Shown here: positions 47,473 to 56,431 of the stretch, one piece after another
Layout of the letters: every line of letters starts with the position of its first letter
Numbering within the stretch: the stretch's first letter is position 1
NCBI RefSeq assembly: GCF_022700675.1
Contig: NZ_CP062182.1
Span: forward strand, 744,001 to 808,000
Length of the DNA: 64,000 bases
Origin: Acinetobacter sp. ASP199
GTDB lineage: Bacteria; Pseudomonadota; Gammaproteobacteria; Pseudomonadales; Moraxellaceae
Direction: 5' to 3'
Made by a program: the position numbers and the translations under genes
Notes under the pieces: generated by a model
Seen by the model: only the letters and a program-made list of their open reading frames with translations
Databases searched by the model: none
Told to the model about the DNA's origin: nothing

Positions 47473-48386
47473 GGCCTCTTTCATAAATCAAAAAACAAAC
47501 AGTCTCTTGCTGATTATTTGTACCGAAGAATTTTAAATATTCATGCATAATCTGCGGATGAAATACATCGATTCAAAAAAGCTTTCTGAAACACAGTTTA
47601 AGCGATACACAGGCATCTCATGGTCAACCTTTGATTTAATGGTGGAACAACTGAAAATGCATGTTCCTGCTAAAGGTAGACCCACCAAATTAAGCATAGA
47701 AGATCAAATCCTTCTGTGCTTAAGTTATTGGCGTGAATATCGAACATTGTTCCATGTTGCAACTAGTTATGGTGTGTCAGAGCCGACTGCTTCAAGAATT
47801 GTCCGTCATGTAGAGGACTGCCTGATCAAGTCTAATCTATTTAATTTACCGAAGCATTTACCTAAGGGCGAAGGCATCGACTGGAACGTGGTGATTGTTG
47901 ATGCCACAGAAATTCCAATACAAAGACCTAAAAAAACAGAAGAAAAGCTATAGTGGCAAAAAGAAGGCACATACTTTCAAAGTACAGGCCATCATTCATT
48001 ATAGAACTCAACAAATTCTGAGTTTATGCACGAGTCGTGGTGCTGTACATGATTTCGCACTCTTCAAACGAAACTTGCATCAGATTCCGGCAGGTGCCTT
48101 TATCCTTGCAGATAAAGGCTATCAAGGGATTTACTCAGTGTATCCAAATAGCCTATTGCCATTAAAAGCAAAAAAGCGCTGTAAATTGAATCCTGAACTA
48201 AAAATCTATAATCAAGAAATCAACAAAAGAAGAATTGGGATTGAGCATGTATTTGGCAGTTTAAAAACCTTCAAAATCCTTGCTGAGCGATATCGTAATC
48301 GAGGAAAAAGACTGGGTTTAAGATTCAATTTAATTGCTGGAATCTACAATATGGAACTGAGTAAAAAATGACTTATGAAATAAGTC
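47473..48386 (+). mobile_element. IS5-type insertion sequence with split transposase
   Basis: About 914 bp. Terminal imperfect inverted repeats of about 18 bases: GGCCTCTTTCATAAATCA at the left and GACTTATTTCATAAGTCA (read inwards) at the right, 13 of 18 matching. A TA target duplication is seen on both sides (47471-47472 and 48387-48388), as common for the IS427 group of IS5. Single copy in this window. It lies between the DUF421 gene and the carbonic anhydrase gene and breaks neither. Confidence 0.8.
47543..48371 (+). CDS. IS5-family transposase, two overlapping frames
   Basis: Frame A (47543-47953) has the helix-turn-helix-like N-terminus and ends shortly after V-I-V-D-A-T-E-I-P-I-Q-R-P-K-K, which includes the first catalytic Asp. 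Frame B (47895-48371) continues with S-Y-S-G-K-K-K-A-H-T-F, A-D-K-G-Y-Q-G (second Asp) and R-I-G-I-E-H-V-F-G (Glu). The frames differ by +1, and the join lies in a run of seven A at about 47930-47936. Removing one A gives one continuous protein. Either slippage on the A run produces the full enzyme or this copy carries a frameshift. Confidence 0.85.
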
Positions 48387-48490
48387 TATTATTTATTAAT
48401 AAATCAGTTGCTTAATTATATCGTAAGGAAAATAAATACATGATCATTCATGTATTTAAAAAATGATTGATAACGAGGGTAGGTGAATAA

Positions 48491-49210
48491 ATGAAAAAGG
48501 CCATGCTATGTGCAGTTGCATTTGGACTTATGAATACCGCATATGCAGATGCAGACTGGGATTATAAGCATACCCATCAGTGGGGTTCGTTGAGCGATAA
48601 ATATGCTGCATGTAATAGTGTAAATCAGTCACCTATTAATATCCAAGGTAGTGTAAAGGCAGAGCTGCAACCTTTAAAGTTCAGCTATAACACCATGATT
48701 CATGCGATCGAAAATAAAGGTCATACCGTACAGGTGGATTTTGCTCAAGGTGGTGAATTGCAGCTGGATGGCGATACCTTTGTGCTAAAACAGTTCCATT
48801 TGCATAGCCCGAGTGAAAATCTGATCAAGGGTAAAAGCTATCCACTGGAAATTCACTTTGTGCATGCCAATACTAAAGGTGAGCTTGCTGTGGTCGGCAT
48901 GATGTTCGAGCAGGGTGCAGAAAGCCAGATGCTTAAACACATGTGGAACCATTTGCCGAAAAAACAAGGTGAAAAAGTGGTATTAAGCAAACCGCAACCG
49001 GTGAATCAGATGCTGCCTAAAAACCTTGATTATTATCGCTTTAGCGGATCACTGACGACACCACCATGTTCGGAAGGAGTACGCTGGCTCATTCTAAAAG
49101 ATATTCAGCAGGCTTCGGCACAACAGATTGCAGCGTTCTCCAAACTTATGGGACATCCGAATAATCGTCCGATTCAGCCCTTAAATGGACGGGTTATTGT
49201 TGAAAATTAA
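48491..49210 (+). CDS. Periplasmic alpha-type carbonic anhydrase
   Basis: Zinc enzyme interconverting CO2 and bicarbonate. Signal peptide of 19 residues ending A-Y-A. The zinc histidines are H103 and H105 in Q-F-H-L-H-S-P-S-E and H122 in E-I-H-F-V-H. S-P-I-N-I and S-L-T-T-P-P-C-S-E-G-V are also typical of alpha-class enzymes. 239 residues. An AGGTG site lies before the ATG. Free-standing gene with a terminator. Confidence 0.95.
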   Translation: MKKAMLCAVAFGLMNTAYADADWDYKHTHQWGSLSDKYAACNSVNQSPINIQGSVKAELQPLKFSYNTMIHAIENKGHTVQVDFAQGGELQLDGDTFVLKQFHLHSPSENLIKGKSYPLEIHFVHANTKGELAVVGMMFEQGAESQMLKHMWNHLPKKQGEKVVLSKPQPVNQMLPKNLDYYRFSGSLTTPPCSEGVRWLILKDIQQASAQQIAAFSKLMGHPNNRPIQPLNGRVIVEN

Positions 49211-49224
49211 TTGATAACTCCCTT

Positions 49225-49250
49225 AAGCAGACTGAGGTCTGCTTTTTTTA
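49225..49250 (+). terminator. Terminator after the carbonic anhydrase gene
   Basis: Stem AGCAGA/TCTGCT with a 6-base loop and a long T run, 14 bases after the stop. Confidence 0.85.
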
Positions 49251-49321
49251 TTTGCAGTAAATCAGCAGTCACTTAAAAGTTTTAGGGATAAAATAGCATT
49301 TATTTGCGTTGCATCTTTGCC

Positions 49322-50350
49322 ATGTCTTTTGATTTAAAAACCACTGTTCAGCCAGATGCCGAGCTTTCACCGCAGCAGAGAAAGCTGAACCGGCTGATTG
49401 ATAAAATTGAACAGCAGCAGCTTGAACTGAAGCAGTGGCAGCAGGCGCAGGAACAGATTCAGCAATATACCCGTCAAACTTTAATGCCGGTTTATCATGA
49501 GTTACATACCGTGCTGTTTCAGCAACTGGAACAGCTATGGAAGCATTTGCATGAGGCAGAATTTTCCAAGACAGAGGCGACCCAGCTAGATGTCAAAATC
49601 CAGTCTCTTGCAGCTTACTTAAAAGATTCTCAATCTTTATCAGGGCAACATGCCCAGATTGTTGACGACATTTACAATTATTATCAACAGCATATTGAAT
49701 ACACGCAAGTCAGAAAAAATAAAAAGCAAAGCGCCCAGGAGATAGAGCTATTTTTCGATGAAGAAAGTGATTCGGATCAGGCTGCATCTGATGACTTGGA
49801 GGAATGGGATAGCGAAAAGTACAGTCAGGCCCGTGAACAAGCCAAGTTAAAACGCCAGCAGGAAAAGCTGGAGCAAGCTGCAAAGCTGGCTGAGCAATCG
49901 TTGAAAAGTGTTTATTTAAAAATTGCGGCAACCATTCACCCAGACCGTGAACCGGATGAAGCGAAAAAAATAGAAAAGACTGAGCTGTTGCAGCAGGCAA
50001 ATGAAGCCTATGCAGCACAGGATTTATTTTATTTGCTGAAACTGCAAATCCAGATCGAGCAGAATCGTGGCGCTTCACAAAAGGGTTTAAGTGCCGAACA
50101 GATGAAGTTCTATCAACTTGCTTTAGATATGCAAAGCCAGAAACTGGATGACCAGATAGAGGAAATTATTCAATCGTTGAGCTGGAATAGAAAAACATGG
50201 ACAGGCAAGGGCAAAATTACCGATTTATATAAGCAGGTGGATGTGGATACTTCAGCGTTGAAAAAGCAGCTAAAAGGGGAAAAGGAACGGTTGAAGTATA
50301 TGAAGAAAGTGAGTGGGGTAGAGATGTTGATGGAGCATGGGGTTTTATAA
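49322..50350 (+). CDS. J-domain-like coiled-coil protein, paralogue 1
   Basis: 342 residues. Most of the N-terminal half is charged, Gln-rich coiled coil (K-L-N-R-L-I-D-K-I-E-Q-Q-Q). An acidic stretch (about residues 145-168) precedes a helix, the segment V-Y-L-K-I-A-A-T-I-H-P-D-R-E and helix L-L-Q-Q-A-N-E-A-Y. The H-P-D tripeptide (206-208) and spacing resemble helices II and III of a DnaJ J-domain. ATG at 49322 is chosen over 49304 because the paralogue begins at the same place. Function unknown. A cochaperone role is inference. Next to a related gene. Confidence 0.75.
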   Translation: MSFDLKTTVQPDAELSPQQRKLNRLIDKIEQQQLELKQWQQAQEQIQQYTRQTLMPVYHELHTVLFQQLEQLWKHLHEAEFSKTEATQLDVKIQSLAAYLKDSQSLSGQHAQIVDDIYNYYQQHIEYTQVRKNKKQSAQEIELFFDEESDSDQAASDDLEEWDSEKYSQAREQAKLKRQQEKLEQAAKLAEQSLKSVYLKIAATIHPDREPDEAKKIEKTELLQQANEAYAAQDLFYLLKLQIQIEQNRGASQKGLSAEQMKFYQLALDMQSQKLDDQIEEIIQSLSWNRKTWTGKGKITDLYKQVDVDTSALKKQLKGEKERLKYMKKVSGVEMLMEHGVL

Positions 50351-50441
50351 GTAACTTAAGATTTTTAAATAGTTCAAAAGTGCTTAAGGATTCATCATGT
50401 TAAGATATTAAAAGTATTGAAATCGGTAATGAAGTCAGATC

Positions 50442-51626
50442 ATGAGCATTTTGGATTTAAGTGCGTATCAAGCAACTGAAAATTTATCTCCACAACAGAA
50501 AAAGTTTAATCGCTTGGTTAATAAAATTGAGAAATTACAAGCTGTATTAGAGGAATGGCAACAAGCGCAGCAAAAAGTCCAACAGGAGGCAAGTAAAGAA
50601 CTTTTACCTTTATATAGTCAGTGGCACCAAATTTTGTTCAGTCAATTAGAGACCCTCTGGCAATATAAAAATACGCATAAAATCGCAAAAACATATTTAC
50701 AGCGTTTGGATGAAAAAATTTCAATTTTAGCGAGTCTGCTCCTTGATAATCCTAATCTATCTGCACAGCAGCATGAGTTGATGGTTATCATCGCTCAATA
50801 TTACGAGCTTATAGAAGTGGATTCTCATTCTGAGGAAGTCGATATTCATGTCAATGATCATTCGAATCAAGCACAGGATGCTGATGAAATGATGAAGAAA
50901 CAAGTCATGAAAGAAATTCTAGCAGATCAAATAGGGGTGACAGTTGATTGGCTTGACTTCGATTTAGATCTCGATAATCTCGAAGCGTTTATGGAAAAAG
51001 TGAAAGATAAATTAGATCGAGAAGAAGCTGATTTTCTACAAAACCAACTTAATGAAGATGAGCGTAATGATTATCAAAAATTTGCTGAAAAAGAAAAAAA
51101 GAAGATTTTAAAAAAGCAAGCACAGCTTGAAGAAGCAAAAAAAATGGCAGAGCAGTCATTGAAAAAGATTTATTTAAAAATCGCTTCACTGATTCATCCT
51201 GATCGTGAGCAAGATGAGCAAAAACAAATTGAAAAGACAGCATTATTACAGCAAGCCAATTCAGCTTTAGAGCAGAAAGATTTACTTACCTTGTTAAAAT
51301 TACGTGCTTATGCAGCACAAGTTGATCAAAAACAGGCAGTTAAAATCGCAAATGAGCATTTGAAACTTTATAATCTATTGCTAGAAGAGCAAATTGAGCA
51401 ATTGCAATTTGAGGTAGATGATATTGTTTATTCATTTGATTGGGTCGGCTCAGGTTTTTATAAACAGACCTTTAATCCTGTTGATTTGACTAAAAAATAT
51501 CAACGTGATTTGGCTGATATTCAAAAAAAACTGTTAAAAGATCAGAAACTGTTAAATGATTACAAGGATTTTGATTACTTAAAAACTTTACTTAAAAGCA
51601 GGACATTTGGTTGGTCATTGGATTAA
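50442..51626 (+). CDS. J-domain-like coiled-coil protein, paralogue 2
   Basis: 394 residues, related to the gene upstream over its whole length (L-S-P-Q-Q-K-K-F-N-R-L-V-N-K-I-E, then Y-L-K-I-A-S-L-I-H-P-D-R-E at about 244-256). It has an insertion with a hydrophobic-acidic patch D-W-L-D-F-D-L-D-L-D-N-L-E near residue 169. The H-P-D is at 252-254. It is more AT-rich than paralogue 1. It is transcribed in the same direction, 91 bases after it. No known partner DnaK gene nearby. Confidence 0.75.
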   Translation: MSILDLSAYQATENLSPQQKKFNRLVNKIEKLQAVLEEWQQAQQKVQQEASKELLPLYSQWHQILFSQLETLWQYKNTHKIAKTYLQRLDEKISILASLLLDNPNLSAQQHELMVIIAQYYELIEVDSHSEEVDIHVNDHSNQAQDADEMMKKQVMKEILADQIGVTVDWLDFDLDLDNLEAFMEKVKDKLDREEADFLQNQLNEDERNDYQKFAEKEKKKILKKQAQLEEAKKMAEQSLKKIYLKIASLIHPDREQDEQKQIEKTALLQQANSALEQKDLLTLLKLRAYAAQVDQKQAVKIANEHLKLYNLLLEEQIEQLQFEVDDIVYSFDWVGSGFYKQTFNPVDLTKKYQRDLADIQKKLLKDQKLLNDYKDFDYLKTLLKSRTFGWSLD

Positions 51627-51644
51627 TTTTATCATTGATTTTGA

Positions 51645-52058
51645 ATGAAGCATCATCTTTGTATGGTGTTTTTTTTAAGCTTAATAAAAATAGTTCCCCA
51701 ACTATTAGAATTCGCCAAATCTATGCGCCACACCGCCACCGATGCAGAAGCTCTTATGTGGCAAGTCCTACGTGCCAAGCGTTTTATGGTACTTAAATTC
51801 CGTCGTCAGCAAGTAATCGCACCTTATATTGTAGATTTTTACTGTCATGAGACTGGCTTAGTGATTGAGTTGGATGGGAGTCAGCATGGAACGGCTGAGA
51901 AAAAAGAATACGACGCTGAACGTACCAAATTTTTAGAGGCTTTGGGGTTAACTGTAATTCGGTATTGGAATCATGATATTTTGGGGCGGACGGATGTGGT
52001 GTTGGAGGATTTGTGGAATGTGTGTTTTGAATTAAAAAGCAAAAGCACCTCTCCCTAA
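51645..52058 (+). CDS. DUF559 (Vsr-fold) endonuclease-domain protein, copy A
   Basis: About 137 residues with the DUF559 core: M-R-H-T-A-T-D-A-E-A-L-M-W, F-R-R-Q-Q, Y-I-V-D-F-Y-C (Asp64) and V-I-E-L-D-G-S-Q-H (Glu75, Asp77, Gln80, His81). DUF559 is related to the Vsr patch-repair nuclease fold. The start is uncertain: 51645 and the Met at 51723 are both possible, and the homologous region begins around L-L-E-F-A-K-S-M-R. The last codons and the stop (S-P-stop) lie inside the following hairpin repeat. Cellular role of the family is not established. Confidence 0.85.
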   Translation: MKHHLCMVFFLSLIKIVPQLLEFAKSMRHTATDAEALMWQVLRAKRFMVLKFRRQQVIAPYIVDFYCHETGLVIELDGSQHGTAEKKEYDAERTKFLEALGLTVIRYWNHDILGRTDVVLEDLWNVCFELKSKSTSP

Positions 52059-52160
52059 CCCTCTCCTGAGAGGAGAGGGGACTCCGTTGTGGAATTCATA
52101 TAGGTCTTAAATCCGACGATGCTCCCTCTCCCTATGGGAGAGGGCTAGGGTGAGGGTTTA
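52048..52160. repeat. Inverted doublet of hairpin repeats (REPIN-like), locus 2, at the end of DUF559 copy A
   Basis: Left unit: CCTCTCCCTAACCCTCTCC then the hairpin CCCTCTCC-tgaga-GGAGAGGG (52059-52079). Right unit: hairpin CCCTCTCCC-tat-GGGAGAGGG (52124-52144) then CTAGGGTGAGGGTTT, the inverse of the left unit. The spacer is about 45 bases. The stop codon of the DUF559 gene is the TAA of the first CCCTAA. Confidence 0.88.
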
Positions 52161-52237
52161 AAGTATAAAAATAGAGTGATTGAATTACTTCAAAATGATA
52201 TAAAACAATTAATTAAAATTTATTATGTGGGGGTGTT

Positions 52238-53305
52238 GTGAATTCTAAAGTTGAGATCAAAACTAAAGAAGATCATGGTCTATGGTATGACAATAATATT
52301 GATCCCTATAAAGGATTAGCGGAAATTATTGCTGTTACCTTAAAGAATTCATTAATTTCTCAGCAAATTAGTTTTGTAGATGTACCTTATCGTTCCAAAA
52401 CTAAGAAAAGCTTTTTAAAGAAAATTCAAGATAAACTGACAGAAAAAGATTATAGCCCTGAGTCAATGACTGATTTAGCAGGTATTCGGGTTATTACATT
52501 AATTGAAGCGGACGTACAAAAAGTTTGTGACTTGATTACTGCTATGTTTAATGTGCATAAAGCTGATAGCGTAAATAAATCAGAAAAATTAGGTGAGGAA
52601 AAAGTTGGTTATCGTTCAGTCCATTTTGTATGTGATGTAGGAAAAAATCGAGAAAAGTTACCTGAATTTTCAGCATATAAAGGTTTATGTTTTGAGATTC
52701 AAGTTAGAACTGCTTTAGAACATGCATGGGCTGAAATTGAGCATGATCGTGGTTATAAATTAGGGGGGAAATTACCATCATATTTAAATCGCCGGTTTAA
52801 ATTACTTTCAGGTTTGTTAGAGTCAGCAGATCTTGAATTTAACCGTTTAACTGTTGAAATCGAAGAGTATGCAAAACAAGTAAATGAGAATATTAATAAA
52901 GATATATTAAATTATGAACTTACGAATATCGGATTGAAGAAATTATTTCAAAATAAATATAAAAGTTTGAAGTTTCAAGATTATGAATTAGAAGCATCGA
53001 TTGGGAATATTTTAATATCAGAGTTAAATTTGTTTGGATTAGACACTTTATCTAAGTTAGATAAAGAAATAGAAAAATTAACAAATCAATATGATTTTCA
53101 ACCGAACAATACAATTCTAGGATTTTGTAGAGATCTTATGATGTTGGAAAATCTTAGTGAGTATTTTGAAAAAGTATTTTTCGATTTAAGACCATGGGGC
53201 GCTACTGATATCAAAACTTATAATTTTTTGACTCAAAAATACACGGGGGAGGAAATTGATAATATATTTGATAAATATGATGTGTACGTTATTGAAGATG
53301 ACTAA
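52238..53305 (+). CDS. RelA/SpoT-domain protein (small alarmone synthetase-like)
   Basis: 355 residues. The synthetase domain is seen as Y-R-S-K-T-K-K-S-F-L-K-K-I (51-63), D-L-A-G-I-R-V-I (79-86), G-Y-R-S-V-H-F (124-130) and E-I-Q-V-R-T-A-L-E-H-A-W-A-E-I-E-H-D (153-170). There is no HD hydrolase domain and no TGS or ACT domain. A C-terminal extension of about 150 residues is helical and unassigned. Start is GTG at 52238 after a GGGGG site. Strongly AT-rich. It could make pppGpp-type alarmones, or be a toxic alarmone synthetase as in toxSAS systems. No small antitoxin gene is adjacent. Confidence 0.85.
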   Translation: MNSKVEIKTKEDHGLWYDNNIDPYKGLAEIIAVTLKNSLISQQISFVDVPYRSKTKKSFLKKIQDKLTEKDYSPESMTDLAGIRVITLIEADVQKVCDLITAMFNVHKADSVNKSEKLGEEKVGYRSVHFVCDVGKNREKLPEFSAYKGLCFEIQVRTALEHAWAEIEHDRGYKLGGKLPSYLNRRFKLLSGLLESADLEFNRLTVEIEEYAKQVNENINKDILNYELTNIGLKKLFQNKYKSLKFQDYELEASIGNILISELNLFGLDTLSKLDKEIEKLTNQYDFQPNNTILGFCRDLMMLENLSEYFEKVFFDLRPWGATDIKTYNFLTQKYTGEEIDNIFDKYDVYVIEDD

Positions 53306-53306
53306 T

Positions 53307-53334
53307 AAAAATCCCCTCATTCGAGGGGATTTTT
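53307..53334. terminator. Bidirectional terminator between the RelA/SpoT gene and valS
   Basis: 12-bp stem AAAAATCCCCTC and its complement with loop ATTC, T/A-rich on both sides. A nearly identical hairpin is found at 62943, next to metH. Confidence 0.92.
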
Positions 53335-53352
53335 TTGAATCAAACTACAGCA

Positions 53353-56247
53353 TTAAAGCGCCGCAATTTGCTCCATATTCGCTTTAATCTTTGCTAACTG
53401 GTCAGCAAACTCAGCAAGTTTAACTTTCTCGCCTTCAACTACAGCAGCAGGTGCTTTCGCGACAAAACCTTCATTCGCAAGTTTCGTTGCAATTTGGTCG
53501 TGCTGTTTTTGAACTTTGTCTAAGTCTTTTTGTAGACGACCCAATTCTGCTTTAGGGTCAATTAAGCCTTTCATTGGAACGAATACAGACACATGACCGA
53601 CAACAGAAGATGAAGACAATGGTGGTTGTTCGCCATCAGCCAAGAAAGTTATGCTTTCAACTTTCGCCAATGCTTTAAACAATGCTTCAATACGTGTGAT
53701 CTGTGCTTTTTCTGCTTCAGTCGTGTTTTGAAGAAGAACAGGCAATAAACGTGCATTACCTAAACCCATCTCACCACGGATGTTACGTACCGCACCAATC
53801 AAACCTTGAAGCCATTGCATATCTGCTTCAGCTTGGTCATTCATCAACGCTTCATCAGCTGTTGGGTATTGCGCAAGCATGATGGTTTCGCCAGTGATGC
53901 CAAGTTTAGGCGCAAGCGTTTGCCAAATTTCTTCAGTCAAGTAAGGCATTAACGGATGAGCAAGACGTAAAGATGCTTCCATCACCGCAAGTAATACACG
54001 ACGAACTTCGGCTTTACGCTCAACCGATACGTTTTCATCGTTTAATACAGGCTTGGTTAATTCGACATACCAGTCACAGTATTCATTCCAGATGAATTCG
54101 TAAATCGCTTGCGCAGCCAAGTCTAAACGATAGGTCGCAAATGCTGTTTGTACCGCTTGTTCCGCTTTTTGTAGACGGCTCACGATCCATTGTTCAGGCA
54201 ATTCCCATAGGTCTTGACGAACTTCAGTACCAATCACTTGTTCTTCACAATTCATCATCACGAAACGCGTCGCGTTCCAGATTTTGTTGGCAAAATTACG
54301 GTAACCTTCAACACGCTTCATATCGAACTTAATGTCACGACCTGTGTTTGCAAGCGCACAGAAAGTGAAACGAACTGCATCCGTACCGTAAGATTGAATA
54401 CCTTCAGGGAATTCTTTACGGGTTGATTTTTCAATCTTCGCCGCTTGTTTCGGGTTCATCAAACCAGTCGTACGTTTTTGTACTAAAGTTTCTAAATCCA
54501 CACCGTCAATCAAGTCTAATGGGTCAAGCACGTTACCCTTAGATTTAGACATCTTCTGACCTTCGCCATCACGTACCAAACCGTGTACATACACAGTTTT
54601 GAACGGCACTTGTGGCGTACCATCTTCATTCTTCATGAAGTGCATGGTCAGCATGATCATACGTGCAACCCAGAAGAAGATGATGTCAAAACCTGTCACC
54701 AATACATCTGTTGGGTGGAATGTATTTAAGAAGTAGTTTTCTTTGTCTTTTGCTTCGTCGCCAGTCCAACCTAAAGTTGAGAATGTCCAAAGACCTGAAG
54801 AGAACCATGTATCCAGTACATCTTCGTCTTGGTTTAACTGAACGTCAGCAGGGATGTTGTTTTTCGCACGAACTTCAGCTTCGTCACGACCCACGTAAAC
54901 ATTGCCTTCAGCATCGTACCAAGCAGGGATACGGTGACCCCACCACAATTGACGCGAGATACACCAGTCTTGGATATTGTTCATCCAAGCCATGTACATA
55001 TTGCTGTACTGCTCAGGAACGAACTTGATACGACCGTCTTGAACCGCTTCAATCGCAGGTTTCGCAAGTGGCGCAATCTTCACATACCATTGGTCAGTCA
55101 ATAGAGGCTCAACGATCACACCTGAACGGTCACCGCGAGGTGGTTTCAATGTGTATGGTTGAATTTGGTCTAACCAGCCTTCAGCTTCAGCTTGTGCAAC
55201 TAATTTTTTACGTGCTTCAAAACGTTCTAAGCCAACGTATTCTGCAGGTGCAGGAATAGTTTTAGAAATCTGCTCGCCCGCTTTTTCAATATATTCAAAC
55301 TCAGCCAATACTTCCGCATTTTTGTTGAAGATATTGATGATTGGCAATTCGCAGCGTTTACCTACTTCATAGTCATTGAAGTCGTGTGCAGGGGTGATTT
55401 TTACACAACCGGTACCGAATTCTTTGTCAACATATTCATCTTTAACGATTGGAACCGCACGACCTGTAATAGGTAAGATGATGTTTTGACCCACCAAGTG
55501 TGCATAGCGTTCATCATCTAGGGCAACCGCAACCGCTGTATCACCGAGCAATGTTTCAGGACGTGTTGTTGCAACTACAATGTGATCTTTACCATCGTGG
55601 GTACGCAATGACTTGTCTTCAAAGAAATATTTAAAGTGCCACAGCGAACCTTGTTCTTCTTTATCAGACTCAACTTCCAGGTCAGACAGGGCAGTTTGTA
55701 GTTTAGGGTCCCAGTTCACCAGACGTTTGCCACGGTAAATCAGACCTTCTTCATGCAGTTTAACGAACACTTCTTTCACTGCGTTAGATAGGCCTTCATC
55801 CATGGTGAAGCGTTCACGTGACCAGTCAACCGAAGAACCGAGGCGACGGATTTGACGGGTGATATTACCGCCAGATTGTTCTTTCCATTCCCAGACTTTT
55901 TCGATGAACTTTTCACGGCCCAGGTCATGACGGCTAATACCTTGCGCACCCAACTGACGCTCTACAACCATTTGTGTTGCAATACCTGCGTGGTCAGTCC
56001 CCGGTTGCCATAAGGTATTTTTACCTGACATACGGTTATAACGAGTCAAGGCATCCATGATGGCATTGTTAAAACCATGACCCATGTGCAAGCTACCAGT
56101 GACGTTTGGTGGCGGAATCATGATACAGAAAGACTCGCCCTTTTCAGACGGCTTAAAGTAACCACGCTCTTCCCACGTTTGGTACCATTTTTTCTCGATC
56201 TCGGTCGGATCGTAGGTTGTAGCAATATTTTGCGCAGAATCAGTCAT
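53353..56247 (-). CDS. valS: Valyl-tRNA synthetase
   Basis: Class I aminoacyl-tRNA synthetase, essential. The ATP motif is [14 protein letters not shown] (HIGH equivalent H-M-G-H), and the second is K-M-S-K-S-K-G-N-V. The editing domain lies between them, and a C-terminal coiled coil ends the protein (about the last 60 residues). 964 residues is the usual length. Single gene with its own upstream region. Confidence 0.97.
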   Translation of the reverse strand: MTDSAQNIATTYDPTEIEKKWYQTWEERGYFKPSEKGESFCIMIPPPNVTGSLHMGHGFNNAIMDALTRYNRMSGKNTLWQPGTDHAGIATQMVVERQLGAQGISRHDLGREKFIEKVWEWKEQSGGNITRQIRRLGSSVDWSRERFTMDEGLSNAVKEVFVKLHEEGLIYRGKRLVNWDPKLQTALSDLEVESDKEEQGSLWHFKYFFEDKSLRTHDGKDHIVVATTRPETLLGDTAVAVALDDERYAHLVGQNIILPITGRAVPIVKDEYVDKEFGTGCVKITPAHDFNDYEVGKRCELPIINIFNKNAEVLAEFEYIEKAGEQISKTIPAPAEYVGLERFEARKKLVAQAEAEGWLDQIQPYTLKPPRGDRSGVIVEPLLTDQWYVKIAPLAKPAIEAVQDGRIKFVPEQYSNMYMAWMNNIQDWCISRQLWWGHRIPAWYDAEGNVYVGRDEAEVRAKNNIPADVQLNQDEDVLDTWFSSGLWTFSTLGWTGDEAKDKENYFLNTFHPTDVLVTGFDIIFFWVARMIMLTMHFMKNEDGTPQVPFKTVYVHGLVRDGEGQKMSKSKGNVLDPLDLIDGVDLETLVQKRTTGLMNPKQAAKIEKSTRKEFPEGIQSYGTDAVRFTFCALANTGRDIKFDMKRVEGYRNFANKIWNATRFVMMNCEEQVIGTEVRQDLWELPEQWIVSRLQKAEQAVQTAFATYRLDLAAQAIYEFIWNEYCDWYVELTKPVLNDENVSVERKAEVRRVLLAVMEASLRLAHPLMPYLTEEIWQTLAPKLGITGETIMLAQYPTADEALMNDQAEADMQWLQGLIGAVRNIRGEMGLGNARLLPVLLQNTTEAEKAQITRIEALFKALAKVESITFLADGEQPPLSSSSVVGHVSVFVPMKGLIDPKAELGRLQKDLDKVQKQHDQIATKLANEGFVAKAPAAVVEGEKVKLAEFADQLAKIKANMEQIAAL

Positions 56248-56431
56248 AGTTCGAACAGATCAAAAGTGAATAAAAAATTGCATTTATTGTAGCAAAAAAA
56301 AATGCAGATTAGGCAGCTAAAGAAAATGCAAAAAATAAGCATTTGGCACATACACAATTAGGTTCTATGATGAGAGTATTATAAAAACAGCGCAGATGAT
56401 CGCAGAACAATTCTAAAAGGAGATAATGATT

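Noticed and set aside
47895..48371. Programmed -1 frameshift in the IS5-type transposase
   Set aside because: The second frame is +1 relative to the first, so a simple -1 slip would not join them. Slippage on the A run or a base insertion fits better.
52048..52160. CRISPR-like repeats or simple terminators in the GC-rich hairpins
   Set aside because: Units are inverted pairs, not regularly spaced direct repeats. They recur at several loci with conserved outer sequence beyond a stem and T run.
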